This document shows, in pieces, positions 1 through 6,732 of a stretch of DNA of 23,202 nt (positions within the stretch are counted from its first letter, which is position 1; the number at the start of each line of letters is the position of its first letter). Source of the DNA: CAZAJT01 sp964485585 (GTDB taxonomy: Bacteria > Patescibacteriota > Microgenomatia > UBA1406 > GWC2-37-13); the NCBI GenBank assembly GCA_964485585.1, contig CAZAJT010000011.1:1-23202 (forward strand), given 5' to 3'. The position numbers and the translations under genes are program-made. Below the pieces are notes generated by a model. That model saw only the letters and a list, made by a program, of their open reading frames with translations, ran no database searches and was not told the DNA's origin.

Positions 1-628
1 GTATTTCTTCTCCCATCATGAGAAAAATTTTTTCTCGAATAAGTTCTGCGATGAACGTTTTACTATCTTGGGTAAGAAGTGGATAGACTGGTTTTTCGGT
101 AATCTTTGATCGTTTTCTCTCTTTCAAATAGGAAAAGATTTTGTCCATGAGCGGTTTTACGTGTTGTTTTTTCAAGGCAGAAATGGGGAATACATCTTTG
201 AACTCATCCTCTAAGAATTTGTATTGGGGGAGATACGAGGGCTCTGCCTTATCAACTTTATTGATAACCAGAATCTTTTTAGGTTGTTTGATCTGGCGGA
301 CAATCCCGAGTACTTTTGCTTCCTCAAAATCACGCCTTCTGGTGTGATCAACCATGTAAATAACGACATCAACATTCTCATTTACTGTTTTCAAAGTCTT
401 CTGATTAATTTTTTTGGATAAATAATCTTCGGTTTTGCCAAAGATTCCGGGAGTATCTACAAAGATTATCTTCCCGCGTTCATCCTCGTAGAGTGCTTTG
501 ATTGGGAAGCGAGTGGTTTGCGGTTTGGGAGAGGTGATCGCGACTTTCTGGCCAATAAGATTATTGAGAAAGGTGGATTTGCCGACATTCGGCCTTCCAA
601 TAAGTAGAACAGTCCCTTCTCTCATCAT
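1..628 (-). CDS. era: GTPase Era (C-terminus cut by window edge)
   Basis: Era is a ribosome-biogenesis GTPase that binds 16S rRNA near its 3' end and helps mature the 30S subunit. All G motifs are visible in the 209 codons present: GRPNVGKST at residues 11-19, the Era-type switch KPQTTR at 35-40, DTPG at 58-61, NKVD at 123-126 and SAL at 150-152. The frame then runs into the helix that normally precedes the KH domain (AELIREKIF), and the KH domain itself lies beyond base 1. The KPQTTR switch and a single G domain argue for Era rather than Der. Two adjacent ATG codons (626-628 and 623-625) can start the gene. There is no Shine-Dalgarno sequence. A -10 box TACAAT at 632-637 lies only 3 or 6 nt before them, so the message is probably leaderless and ATG 625 may be the real start. 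Confidence 0.95.
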   Translation of the reverse strand, partial: MMREGTVLLIGRPNVGKSTFLNNLIGQKVAITSPKPQTTRFPIKALYEDERGKIIFVDTPGIFGKTEDYLSKKINQKTLKTVNENVDVVIYMVDHTRRRDFEEAKVLGIVRQIKQPKKILVINKVDKAEPSYLPQYKFLEDEFKDVFPISALKKQHVKPLMDKIFSYLKERKRSKITEKPVYPLLTQDSKTFIAELIREKIFLMMGEEI

Positions 629-631
629 CCT

Positions 632-637
632 ATTGTA
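632..637 (-). promoter_or_regulatory. -10 box of era, start-codon proximal
   Basis: TACAAT on the minus strand lies 3 nt before the first and 6 nt before the second ATG of era. No ribosome binding site fits in between, so transcription would start at or next to the start codon. No convincing -35 box was found. The inference rests on spacing and on the same arrangement at other genes in the window. Confidence 0.5.
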
Positions 638-678
638 TCATATCAGATCATTTTTTTGGTAAAATAGTATGGTTCCTA

Positions 679-749
679 TGCGGGGTCGTCTAATGGTAGG
701 ACAATGGACTTTGGATCCATTTATTTTGGTTCGAATCCAAGCCCCGCAG
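679..749 (+). tRNA. tRNA-Gln (anticodon UUG)
   Basis: A full cloverleaf can be folded by eye. The acceptor stem pairs 679-685 with 742-748 (7 bp). The D arm is GTC/GAC at 688-690 and 700-702. The anticodon stem is 704-708 with 716-720, and its loop carries TTG at 711-713. The T arm is 725-729 with 737-741 around loop TTCGAAT, with one G-U pair. The U1-A72 pair and discriminator G73 (base 749) are the known identity elements of bacterial glutaminyl tRNA, which agrees with the anticodon. CCA is not encoded (CAT follows), so it must be added enzymatically. A possible -10 box TAAAAT sits at 660-665. The gene diverges from era. Confidence 0.95.
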
Positions 750-752
750 CAT

Positions 753-902
753 ATGGCATACATAAAATCAGGAACACATAAATCACGTCGCCGTATTACT
801 TTCAAAAATTGGAGAAGGCATATTAGTGGAAAGGAAAAATGGCAAGCAACTATTTTGAGGAAAAAGATAAGCGATGATTACGAACGATTAATGGACTCAT
901 AG
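753..902 (+). CDS. possible small basic protein (49 aa)
   Basis: An ATG at 753, three bases after the mature tRNA end, opens a 49-codon frame rich in Lys and Arg (starts MAYIKSGTHKSRRR, ends YERLMDS). The amino-acid mix is protein-like. It has no Shine-Dalgarno sequence, no recognisable domain, and its last 25 bases overlap the 3' end of the convergent fic gene. If expressed, it would be read from a tRNA read-through transcript. It may equally be chance. The longer reading from 669 crosses the tRNA and is not credible. Confidence 0.3.
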   Translation: MAYIKSGTHKSRRRITFKNWRRHISGKEKWQATILRKKISDDYERLMDS

Positions 903-1864
903 TAGACTCCTTTCGTTGTGCCACGCTTGCGAATAAGTTGCGCATCCGCAAGTTTCTTCAGGTCATAGCGTAACGTTCGCTCATGTACCGAGATAAATCT
1001 TCTTCTGATTTGATCGAAGTTGATAAGCCGGTGATCTTTTATGATATTCAATAGTTCTGCTCGCCGAGGAAGAAGGTAATCTTCTTTTCCTACCTCTTTC
1101 TTCTCGAGGATCAGTTTTTTTGCCTCTTGCGCAGTGGTTGCAATTGCGGTGAGCATAAATTCAAGATAATCAGTTACATCATTAGAACTTGCCTCTAATC
1201 CTCGATAATACAAACTTCGATGAGTATCGAGGTGCTCTTCGAGAGAAAGCATTCCTTTCATTCCATAGGTTCCATTGTGCAAGACGAGCTGGAGAAGTAG
1301 GCGACCAACACGACCATTACCGTCTAAAAAGGGGTGAATTTTTTCAAAACTGTAATGGGCGAGACACGCTCGTATCGGTACGAAAGGTTCATTGTCGGAG
1401 TTTATAAACTTGAGAAGCCGATCAATGAGCGCAGGAATAGAACGGGGGGGAGGCGGCATATATACTGCAATCCCCGCTTGATTAAAAATTGCGCTTACCT
1501 CTGTTCGAAATCTTCCTGTGCTTGGGGAGAGCCCGTTCATCGTAGTTTTATGGAGATCCAAAATATCTTTTGTTTTCACATCTTTCCTTTGTTTCTGATG
1601 GAGATGATTTATCGCTTTTAAGATATTGAATATTTCCACTTTTCTTTGATCCTTAGCACTGCGAGTTGAGATATCTTGGAGAGTCAGCGTATTCCCTTCA
1701 ATACGCGCAGAAAAAAGAGAGCTTTTCAAAAAAGATCTGCCTCGAATATTCGTTTCAACTTCTTGCGGGATAGCAACAGTGTGAATAATTTCACGGCTGA
1801 CATCTATTGACGCAAGCAGTTGAGAGATGGCAGGAGTGAGAGAATAATGGGGTGGGATAGACAT
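878..1864 (-). CDS. Fic family protein adenylyltransferase with C-terminal winged helix
   Basis: Fic enzymes transfer AMP, or less often another phosphate-containing group, from a nucleotide to a hydroxyl on a target protein. The core motif HPFLDGNGRVGR at residues 177-188 is complete, with catalytic His177. An N-terminal inhibitory helix motif SARIEGN lies at residues 52-58. It matches the class II pattern S/T-x-x-x-E-G/N, so Glu56 should hold the enzyme in an auto-inhibited state. Residues about 265-325 look like a winged helix-turn-helix (FDQIRRRFISVHERTLRYDL), implying DNA binding. At 328 aa the length is normal for chromosomal Fic proteins of this layout. The gene stands alone, convergent with the tRNA side, and no antitoxin gene is next to it, consistent with the inhibitory helix being built in. 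The promoter is covered by a decamer repeat array, so self-regulation through the winged helix is plausible but inferred. Confidence 0.92.
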   Translation of the reverse strand: MSIPPHYSLTPAISQLLASIDVSREIIHTVAIPQEVETNIRGRSFLKSSLFSARIEGNTLTLQDISTRSAKDQRKVEIFNILKAINHLHQKQRKDVKTKDILDLHKTTMNGLSPSTGRFRTEVSAIFNQAGIAVYMPPPPRSIPALIDRLLKFINSDNEPFVPIRACLAHYSFEKIHPFLDGNGRVGRLLLQLVLHNGTYGMKGMLSLEEHLDTHRSLYYRGLEASSNDVTDYLEFMLTAIATTAQEAKKLILEKKEVGKEDYLLPRRAELLNIIKDHRLINFDQIRRRFISVHERTLRYDLKKLADAQLIRKRGTTKGVYYESINRS

Positions 1865-1910
1865 TGCCTAATGTTACCAAATATTTCCTAATATTTCCAA
1901 AAACCTCCAA
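1861..1910 (-). repeat. five degenerate 10-bp tandem repeats over the fic promoter
   Basis: Read on the minus strand, five consecutive decamers follow the consensus TWGGAAATAT in exact 10-bp register from 1910 down to 1861, and the last one contains the ATG. The two central copies are closest to consensus and the outer ones are weaker. The array also contains a plausible promoter, TTGGAA, 18 bp, TAACAT, with the -10 box ending 6 nt before ATG. One-helical-turn spacing would put every copy on the same DNA face, as expected of an operator for cooperative binding. A 10-bp palindrome TTCTCGAGAA lies just upstream at 1912-1921. Confidence 0.7.
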
Positions 1911-1991
1911 ATTCTCGAGAAACTAATGAAACGTCAAATACATTTCTCATAACGAATGGCACCCAGATACATAGAGAAGTAGTAAAGATGC

Positions 1992-2010
1992 TATAATCTT
2001 ATCAAGGAGG
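1992..2010 (+). promoter_or_regulatory. -10 box and strong ribosome binding site for the PH-domain gene
   Basis: TATAAT at 1992-1997 is a consensus -10 box; the -35 region is weak. AAGGAGG at 2004-2010 is a near-perfect Shine-Dalgarno sequence. Seven bases after it, in frame with the downstream protein, comes ATA at 2018-2020 rather than ATG, GTG or TTG. The site therefore decides the start and points to a rare start codon. Confidence 0.6.
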
Positions 2011-2017
2011 GACTCTT

Positions 2018-2569
2018 ATAGCCGATAATCATAAGATCACCATTACTAATCTAAATATCCGACAAAGTATTGCAATTTTATTGATACGACTGATTCTCAT
2101 TGATCTCGTGTTTGCAGTGCTCGTTGTGGGATTCTATTTTATCCTCGTTCAAGGTGAACAATTCAATATGAACATCTCTACAAATACAGCTTTGTTTCTT
2201 ACTGCATTCTCAGCGATCGGTATTATAAAGATACTCCTTACGATTTACGTTGTTCTTCAATGGCTGAATGAATACTATGAAATAACGCCGGATGCAATCA
2301 TTCATAAAAAAGGAATTATTTTTAAACATATCGAACGATATGGAATTAATATGGTCCGATCTATGCATATTCACGATACTTTTTTGGGAGAGATTTTCAA
2401 TTTCGCAACGGTTACTTTGTATGATATTCGACTCAATAAATACTTCGATATGTACCATATTCACAATCCGCGACGATACACCGAGGCGTTAAAAGCGCTG
2501 CGGCCACAAATAGAAATCAAAACAGAACACACGCGTTTACCATTTCTACCGAAAGAAGATGCAGACTAA
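2018..2569 (+). CDS. membrane-anchored bacterial PH-domain protein (bPH2/DUF304-like)
   Basis: The protein has two hydrophobic segments (about residues 20-46 and 55-75 from base 2018) followed by a bacterial pleckstrin-homology-like domain with the typical EYYEITPDAIIHKKGI opening and a C-terminal helix ending LKALRPQIE. Such proteins sit in the membrane with the PH domain in the cytoplasm; the ligand is unknown. The first conventional start is TTG at 2081, which would begin inside the first hydrophobic segment and has no ribosome binding site. The frame is open back past 2018, and AAGGAGG lies 7 nt before ATA 2018, giving a natural N-terminus (ADNHKITITNLNIRQ). I therefore prefer ATA 2018 (183 aa). 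The last 11 bases overlap the next gene, implying translational coupling. A second PH-domain gene is at 18556. Confidence 0.8.
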   Translation: MADNHKITITNLNIRQSIAILLIRLILIDLVFAVLVVGFYFILVQGEQFNMNISTNTALFLTAFSAIGIIKILLTIYVVLQWLNEYYEITPDAIIHKKGIIFKHIERYGINMVRSMHIHDTFLGEIFNFATVTLYDIRLNKYFDMYHIHNPRRYTEALKALRPQIEIKTEHTRLPFLPKEDAD

Positions 2570-2807
2570 AACACTTATTGAACTTGTTGGGTGGTATGGG
2601 GTTGTGGTGATTCTTATTGCGTATTTCCTTGTGAGTTTTAATTTCATTGAAGCCAATACGTTATCGTATCAGTTAATGAATTTAACCGGTGCAATGGGAA
2701 TACTTGCTGTTTCATGGTACAAGCGAGTATATCAGACTGTTGTTACAAATACTTTCTGGATAGCAATAGCGATCATCGCGCTCTTACAGATAATACCAAG
2801 AATATAG
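2559..2807 (+). CDS. small three-helix membrane protein, CBU_0592-like family
   Basis: This 82-aa protein is nearly all membrane-spanning: helices at about residues 9-26, 36-52 and 62-80. The pattern of an N-terminal LIELVGWYGVVVILIAY, a middle YQLMNLTGAMGI and a short YKR loop matches the CBU_0592-like small membrane family, known only as a conserved domain with no assigned role. It overlaps the PH-domain gene by 11 bp in another frame, so the two are probably made together. Family assignment is from memory of the sequence pattern. Confidence 0.75.
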   Translation: MQTKTLIELVGWYGVVVILIAYFLVSFNFIEANTLSYQLMNLTGAMGILAVSWYKRVYQTVVTNTFWIAIAIIALLQIIPRI

Positions 2808-2813
2808 TATAAT
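2808..2813 (+). promoter_or_regulatory. -10 box of the aspartyl protease gene, leaderless arrangement
   Basis: A consensus TATAAT starts one base after the stop codon of the preceding gene and ends 6 nt before ATG 2820. Transcription from it would start at the A of ATG. A weak -35 candidate, CTTACA, is at 2783-2788. There is no Shine-Dalgarno sequence. Confidence 0.55.
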
Positions 2814-2819
2814 TTTTTT

Positions 2820-3179
2820 ATGGGAGTAACGTATGTAAGGCTGAATGTGAAAAATCCGCAACACCCTTCAAAAACATTGGAGAGAGAATTTTTGGTGGAT
2901 AGCGGCGCGACGTATTCGGTTGTTCCAAAAAAAGAACTGAAAGAGCTGGGTATCAAACCTCATCGGAAGCAGGAATTTACTCTTGCCGATGGTACGAAAG
3001 TACGAAGAGAGATCGGTGACGCGATCTTCGAGTATGAGGGGATTCGGGGCGCCGCACCCATTGTATTTGGTGAAAAGGGAGACAGTACGCTTCTGGGAGT
3101 TTTTACTCTTGAGGCACTGGGGCTGATTCTTGATCCGTTTCAGCGAAAGATTAAGCCGATGAAGTTGATGATGGTGTAA
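2820..3179 (+). CDS. retropepsin-like aspartyl protease (clan AA)
   Basis: The 119-aa protein carries the single catalytic motif of retroviral-type aspartyl proteases, LVDSGATYSVVP, with Asp27 in DSGAT at residues 27-31. Near the C-terminus, TLLGVFTLEALGL matches the second conserved hydrophobic block of these enzymes. One motif per chain means an active enzyme would be a homodimer. There is no signal peptide, so it should be cytoplasmic. The substrate is unknown. The gene has its own start-proximal promoter although it follows the CBU_0592-like gene closely, and its last 29 bases overlap the 3' end of the convergent metallo-beta-lactamase-fold gene. Confidence 0.88.
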   Translation: MGVTYVRLNVKNPQHPSKTLEREFLVDSGATYSVVPKKELKELGIKPHRKQEFTLADGTKVRREIGDAIFEYEGIRGAAPIVFGEKGDSTLLGVFTLEALGLILDPFQRKIKPMKLMMV

Positions 3180-3978
3180 TGAGCTTTGCCACGGGTTCGA
3201 CGCTCAATTGCATAAGAAATAAAAGGTTATCGTTGGGGAGAATTCCTTTCATTTTCTCCGTTACTTGTTGTTTTCTTGTTTCAGTGTCAACATCTTTTGC
3301 AGCTTTTACCGCTTCAATAAAGGTATTGATATATGATATTTGCCAGTCGAAAAGATCAATAGATCCCGGCTCGCCATGACCCATGTAAAATGTTGCGTTT
3401 TTATTGAGTTTATTTTTCAACATCTCCAGATTCTTCAACCATTGTTCATATTTTCCGTCAGCAAGATAGGCATGCATATGGTTATAAATGATGTCGCCGA
3501 CGAAATAGTGTTCATTATCCAATATCCAGATACTATCGTGATCAGATTCTGCAGGTCCGATGTCCATTACGGTAAAGGTAGCGGTATCAAATGTTACTTT
3601 TTCCCCATCCTTTACAATGCGATTGGGGAAGATCCGCTGTTTTGGTCATTCATCACCCAGCATTGGGCCGACGATCTGGTTTTTTACCGCATCATCACGC
3701 CGAATCACTGCATCGACCCCTTCCGTTGCAATAATGGGTGCATTACTGTTTACGACTATTTGCTTCAATCCTGCATAATGGTCAGGGTGTGAATGCGTAA
3801 TAATAACTGCGAGGAGTGGTTTGTTGAGCGACTCTATCTTCTCGCGAAGCGTTTTACTGTCAGACATCGAGATTAAACTATCTACTACAACAACTCCGTT
3901 GGACAGTTCAACAATATACGCATTAACCGGCATCACTTTTGCTTCAATCCGATGGATACTTGGTACAACTGTCGTCAT
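3151..3978 (-). pseudogene. metallo-beta-lactamase-fold hydrolase interrupted by one in-frame TGA
   Basis: The frame starts at ATG 3978 and continues unshifted to TAA 3151, except for a TGA at 3646-3648 (codon 111). Both halves are intact: the metal motif HSHPDH (THSHPDHYAG) lies before the stop. The second ligand block (VGDIIYNHMHAY) and the final His block (YMGHGEPGS) lie after it. Read through, the product would be 275 residues plus the position of the TGA, a normal length for a single-domain member of the family. The substrate cannot be told. With the standard code the protein is truncated before two metal-binding blocks and would be inactive. Explanations are a recent nonsense mutation, a strain variant or base error in the assembly, or read-through. 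A 9-bp hairpin at 3601-3630 follows the TGA by 15 nt. An internal ATG at 3567 could start only a useless fragment. Confidence 0.8.
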
Positions 3979-4060
3979 AGTAATTTGATACTATCAGAAA
4001 TTATGTTAATAATACGTGAGAAATCAGTGAGAAAATAGTAAGAGAATTACAAATAATATT

Positions 4061-5950
4061 CTATTCTGCGCTCAGATAAACTTGATAAAGATTGCCGATC
4101 AACGATTCCAATTCTTCTGAAGGAAGATTAGTAAGGAACTCTAATAAAGTCCCCGCGTGTCCTTGATTAGCAATCATAAATGCCCTGCGGTTTCCACGCG
4201 CAAACTCTCGAAGCTTCTGTACCAATCTTGGAAGTGTTTCATCGACATATCTTGATAAATCGATACCTGTTTCCATTTTTTTCTCAAGAAAAAAATCGTT
4301 GACTCTTTTCATTTTCCTTAGTGCTGTCCCATCATATTTGATTCCATTATTTTCTAATAAGACTCTATGGTTTGGTGCTCGCAAAAGAACAAGTAATGCA
4401 TATGTCTCATCTTCAGCAAGTTTTATATCCACCATACCTCCTTCGTATTCATCAGGCTCATTAAAAGTTGCAGGCTCTAAATATGGAGCACTCCGTTCTG
4501 TTACTGTTTCCGCAGCAAGGCTCTCTTCTATCGGTAAATCAACTGGCACTTCTCCATTGTTATGGGAATCTCTATCTGGAGCATATTCTGGTACAGGTGG
4601 TGAAATTTCAACGGTAGACGTTTGTAGATCATCAAAGTAAGAATTCGTCTTTACTGATCCGTTATGCTCCTCAGGTAAAGGGACTTTTTCGTCTGACAAA
4701 GACGCATCTCCCGCAAATTTTTCTATCAGTCCTTCATGTTGTTCTTCGGGGGGAATACCTAAATGATTTGCAACCTCGCTGATTTCCATATTTAAGACCC
4801 GAGAGACATCATCAACGGGGAGTCCGAACACACCATGTAGCAGATTGATACGGCGGGCTAATACGGGAAGATCACTTAAGCTTTCCACGAATGATTCTAG
4901 AGCTGGAGATTGATCATCAAAGTCGATTGGAGAAGTATTCAACTGTACGCCTCTCAGTAATGCATTTTGGATTAGGAGAAGTCCAATAGTGAATTCGTCT
5001 GAAATAAACTCAGATATTATCCTAGGTTCCAAGTGGACTTCGTGATTCGGTTCTGGACGAGTGACAGCTGTTTTTTTCCAGTCTCTTCCCATAATTATCT
5101 CGATTGCCTCATCAATTGTTTGTATATTCGCTACTGCTTGAGCAAGGGCTCTTGTTTGAGGAACAGTTAACATTCTCGTTTTGACAGCCTCAGCGACTAC
5201 CCACTGCATCTCAAAATTATATGGTAATGTTTTTGCTATAGCAGAAAGATGGAGTGGTGTAATTGCCTCAAGTTTATGTCCACTTCTTCTCTCTCGTGCT
5301 TCTTTTACCAATTCGGGATCCGCAAATTGAGCTGTTAATAAATGTTGATAAACATATCCGGGAGATAGTTTCCACTGTTGACATTTTCGTTCCACCCATT
5401 GTCTAATTTGTTCTACTTCCTCTGGTTGAAGTCCCATCCGTACTCCAGTGAGTCCCTGTGCAAATCGCAGACTAAAAGCCTGACTTACCCGTATTCTTTC
5501 TGCCCATGGGCCCTGTCTCCATGCCGCCTCTACCCACTCAATGAGCCTCGTAAATTTTACAGCTTTATGAGTTGTAGCACAAAGGATCCTTAAATCTATA
5601 ACGTCTTCCCAAGTACAGTTTGGGCGAATAGTGGAGAATACTTCTCGTTTCCCAAGAAGGTGCAATGCTGCAGTTCTATGGAAACCATCAAGAGTGGGGA
5701 ATTGAGGGAAACCGTCAACTGCGGCAAGAAGCGTAGGACTGAGCTGTCCATAATTGATTCCACGCTCACGTTCTTCTTTTTGGATTGAATCAGCGAGATC
5801 TCGAACATGAGTTTTGTCAACAGGAACATCTTCAGTGTAGACCAAACTGAGAGGCACAAATGCTTCCATCAAGCCCCCTTCTCGTCGGTTGATGACTCTG
5901 ACAAAATCAAGGGGATTGCGATGAGCGGTTTCAACTTGTTGCCAACTCAT
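4061..5950 (-). CDS. large protein with ParB/Srx-like N-terminal domain
   Basis: The first ~110 residues resemble the ParB N-terminal/sulfiredoxin-like fold. HVRDLADSIQKE (48-59) is followed by GQLSPTLLAAV and then DGFHRTAAL starting at residue 88, which takes the place of the GERR-type nucleotide-binding motif of ParB. Residues ~110-310 are helical and rich in Trp and Arg. Around 350-400 there is a helix-turn-helix-like stretch (DVSRVLNMEISEVANHLGI). Residues ~400-510 form an acidic, Pro/Ser-rich linker, and the last ~115 residues form a separate unrecognised helical domain. At 629 aa it is about twice the size of ParB. No parA is nearby, so chromosome segregation is not implied; a DNA-binding regulator is more likely. 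A clear promoter precedes ATG 5950. ParB-like fold confidence is moderate; the rest is unknown. Confidence 0.72.
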   Translation of the reverse strand: MSWQQVETAHRNPLDFVRVINRREGGLMEAFVPLSLVYTEDVPVDKTHVRDLADSIQKEERERGINYGQLSPTLLAAVDGFPQFPTLDGFHRTAALHLLGKREVFSTIRPNCTWEDVIDLRILCATTHKAVKFTRLIEWVEAAWRQGPWAERIRVSQAFSLRFAQGLTGVRMGLQPEEVEQIRQWVERKCQQWKLSPGYVYQHLLTAQFADPELVKEARERRSGHKLEAITPLHLSAIAKTLPYNFEMQWVVAEAVKTRMLTVPQTRALAQAVANIQTIDEAIEIIMGRDWKKTAVTRPEPNHEVHLEPRIISEFISDEFTIGLLLIQNALLRGVQLNTSPIDFDDQSPALESFVESLSDLPVLARRINLLHGVFGLPVDDVSRVLNMEISEVANHLGIPPEEQHEGLIEKFAGDASLSDEKVPLPEEHNGSVKTNSYFDDLQTSTVEISPPVPEYAPDRDSHNNGEVPVDLPIEESLAAETVTERSAPYLEPATFNEPDEYEGGMVDIKLAEDETYALLVLLRAPNHRVLLENNGIKYDGTALRKMKRVNDFFLEKKMETGIDLSRYVDETLPRLVQKLREFARGNRRAFMIANQGHAGTLLEFLTNLPSEELESLIGNLYQVYLSAE

Positions 5951-5959
5951 TTTGCCAGC

Positions 5960-5988
5960 ATTATAATCCGGTATTCCAGATATTGCAA
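5960..5988 (-). promoter_or_regulatory. sigma70-type promoter of the ParB-like gene
   Basis: On the minus strand TTGCAA (5983-5988), a 17-bp spacer and TATAAT (5960-5965) are followed by 9 nt and then ATG 5950. The expected transcript has a leader of only about 3 nt, so translation would be nearly leaderless. The promoter lies inside a decayed acetyltransferase sequence on the opposite strand. Confidence 0.75.
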
Positions 5989-6149
5989 TAGGTGCAATGT
6001 ATGAGGATTACAGAAATCAAGGAGTCGGTTCACAACTTCTGGAATATGCGGAAAATATTCTCAGAAAGAAAGATTTACAAGCCTTTTATGCAAAAAGAGG
6101 TTTCAAACATTCAGGCAAACCGTATTTTTGTATGTGGAAAGAATTGTGA
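5967..6149 (+). pseudogene. remnant of a GNAT N-acetyltransferase
   Basis: A + strand frame open from 5967, with a first ATG at 5997, encodes IGAMYEDYRNQGVGSQLLEY, which matches the acetyl-CoA-binding loop region of GNAT enzymes (R/Q-x-x-G-x-G/A). Only a few residues later comes AFYAKRGFKHSG, the C-terminal GNAT block. The strands and helix that normally separate these two blocks are largely missing, as is the whole N-terminal half. It is therefore an internally deleted fragment. TGA ends it at 6147-6149. The upstream part now serves as promoter for the divergent ParB-like gene. Confidence 0.7.
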
Positions 6150-6285
6150 ATTTTAATCATAAACTAATGCTTTGTGTTTCCAGTCGAAGAGAAGTTTTGT
6201 GGTGCGGCATTCTCGCAGGTAGGTAATCTGATTATTCTGTTTCCAACCTTGGAGGTTGGTATTCCTGTTGTGATAAAATAAAGGA
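6150..6285. other. intergenic stretch with a perfect short palindrome
   Basis: No gene is seen here. Bases 6243-6259 form a perfect hairpin, CCAACCT, loop TGG, AGGTTGG. It is not followed by a T-run, so it is a poor terminator candidate. TAAAAT at 6274-6279 could be the -10 box for the TrmO-like gene. Confidence 0.4.
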
Positions 6286-6297
6286 GTGGAGATTATA

Positions 6298-6723
6298 TTG
6301 CAATCAATAGGAATTGTTAAAAATCAAGAACAAGAACATTTTGGGAGATGGTGTGAGAGCATCGCCGAACTTGTTATTGATAAAAAATACCAGGATGGTT
6401 TACGGGATTTGGAAGGATACTCTCATCTGATGGTGGTTTTTTTTATGCACCATGTGACCGACTGCGAACTTCTTCATGTCCCCCAAGGAAAAGTCGGCAT
6501 CGTCCCTGAGGTTGGTATTTTTGCTTGTCGTTGCGCGCAACGACCAAACCCGATAGGTATCACTACGGTAAAAATACTCAGAGTAAATGATAATGTCATC
6601 ACGGTTCAGGGGTTGGATGCAATTGACGGGACGCCGATCCTCGATATCAAGCCCCACACTCCCCAGTACGATTGTGTTTCTGATGCGAAAGTGCCGGAAT
6701 GGGTACATAGGTTAGACTATTAA
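6298..6723 (+). CDS. trmO: tRNA (adenine37-N6)-methyltransferase, TrmO/TsaA family
   Basis: TrmO uses S-adenosylmethionine to N6-methylate t6A37 in tRNA-Thr(GGU)-type tRNAs. The family signature is clear: GIFACR (73-78), RPNPIG (82-87), the earlier YSHLMVVF (41-48) and the closing DIKPHTPQYD. At 141 aa it has only the catalytic beta-barrel domain. The second domain seen in the E. coli enzyme is absent, as in many short homologues. The frame is open from GTG 6286, but that codon overlaps AAGGAG at 6281-6286. TTG 6298 gives the usual family N-terminus (MQSIGIV) and has GGAG 6 nt upstream, so I use it; GTG 6286 is the alternative. The stop is 9 bp before the cyclase gene. Confidence 0.88.
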   Translation: MQSIGIVKNQEQEHFGRWCESIAELVIDKKYQDGLRDLEGYSHLMVVFFMHHVTDCELLHVPQGKVGIVPEVGIFACRCAQRPNPIGITTVKILRVNDNVITVQGLDAIDGTPILDIKPHTPQYDCVSDAKVPEWVHRLDY

Positions 6724-6732
6724 TATACTCGT

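Noticed and set aside
669..752. Upstream part of an open frame reading through the tRNA-Gln gene
   Set aside because: The sequence is a complete tRNA; only the part from ATG 753 could be a gene, and that with low confidence.
3646..3648. TGA recoded as Gly or Trp across the genome
   Set aside because: TGA ends the cyclase (7384-7386), the 98-aa membrane gene (16601-16603), a pilin-like gene (21839-21841) and others at natural protein ends.
3601..3648. Selenocysteine codon with insertion hairpin
   Set aside because: Kept only as a possibility: the hairpin fits in position, but no selenoprotein of this family is known to me and no selenium genes are in view.
3340..3792. Antisense + strand frame of 150 codons
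   Set aside because: It is opposite the metallo-beta-lactamase gene, whose motifs are clear; no domain or ribosome binding site.
6243..6259. Hairpin as intrinsic terminator
   Set aside because: The palindrome is perfect, but no T-run follows on either strand.
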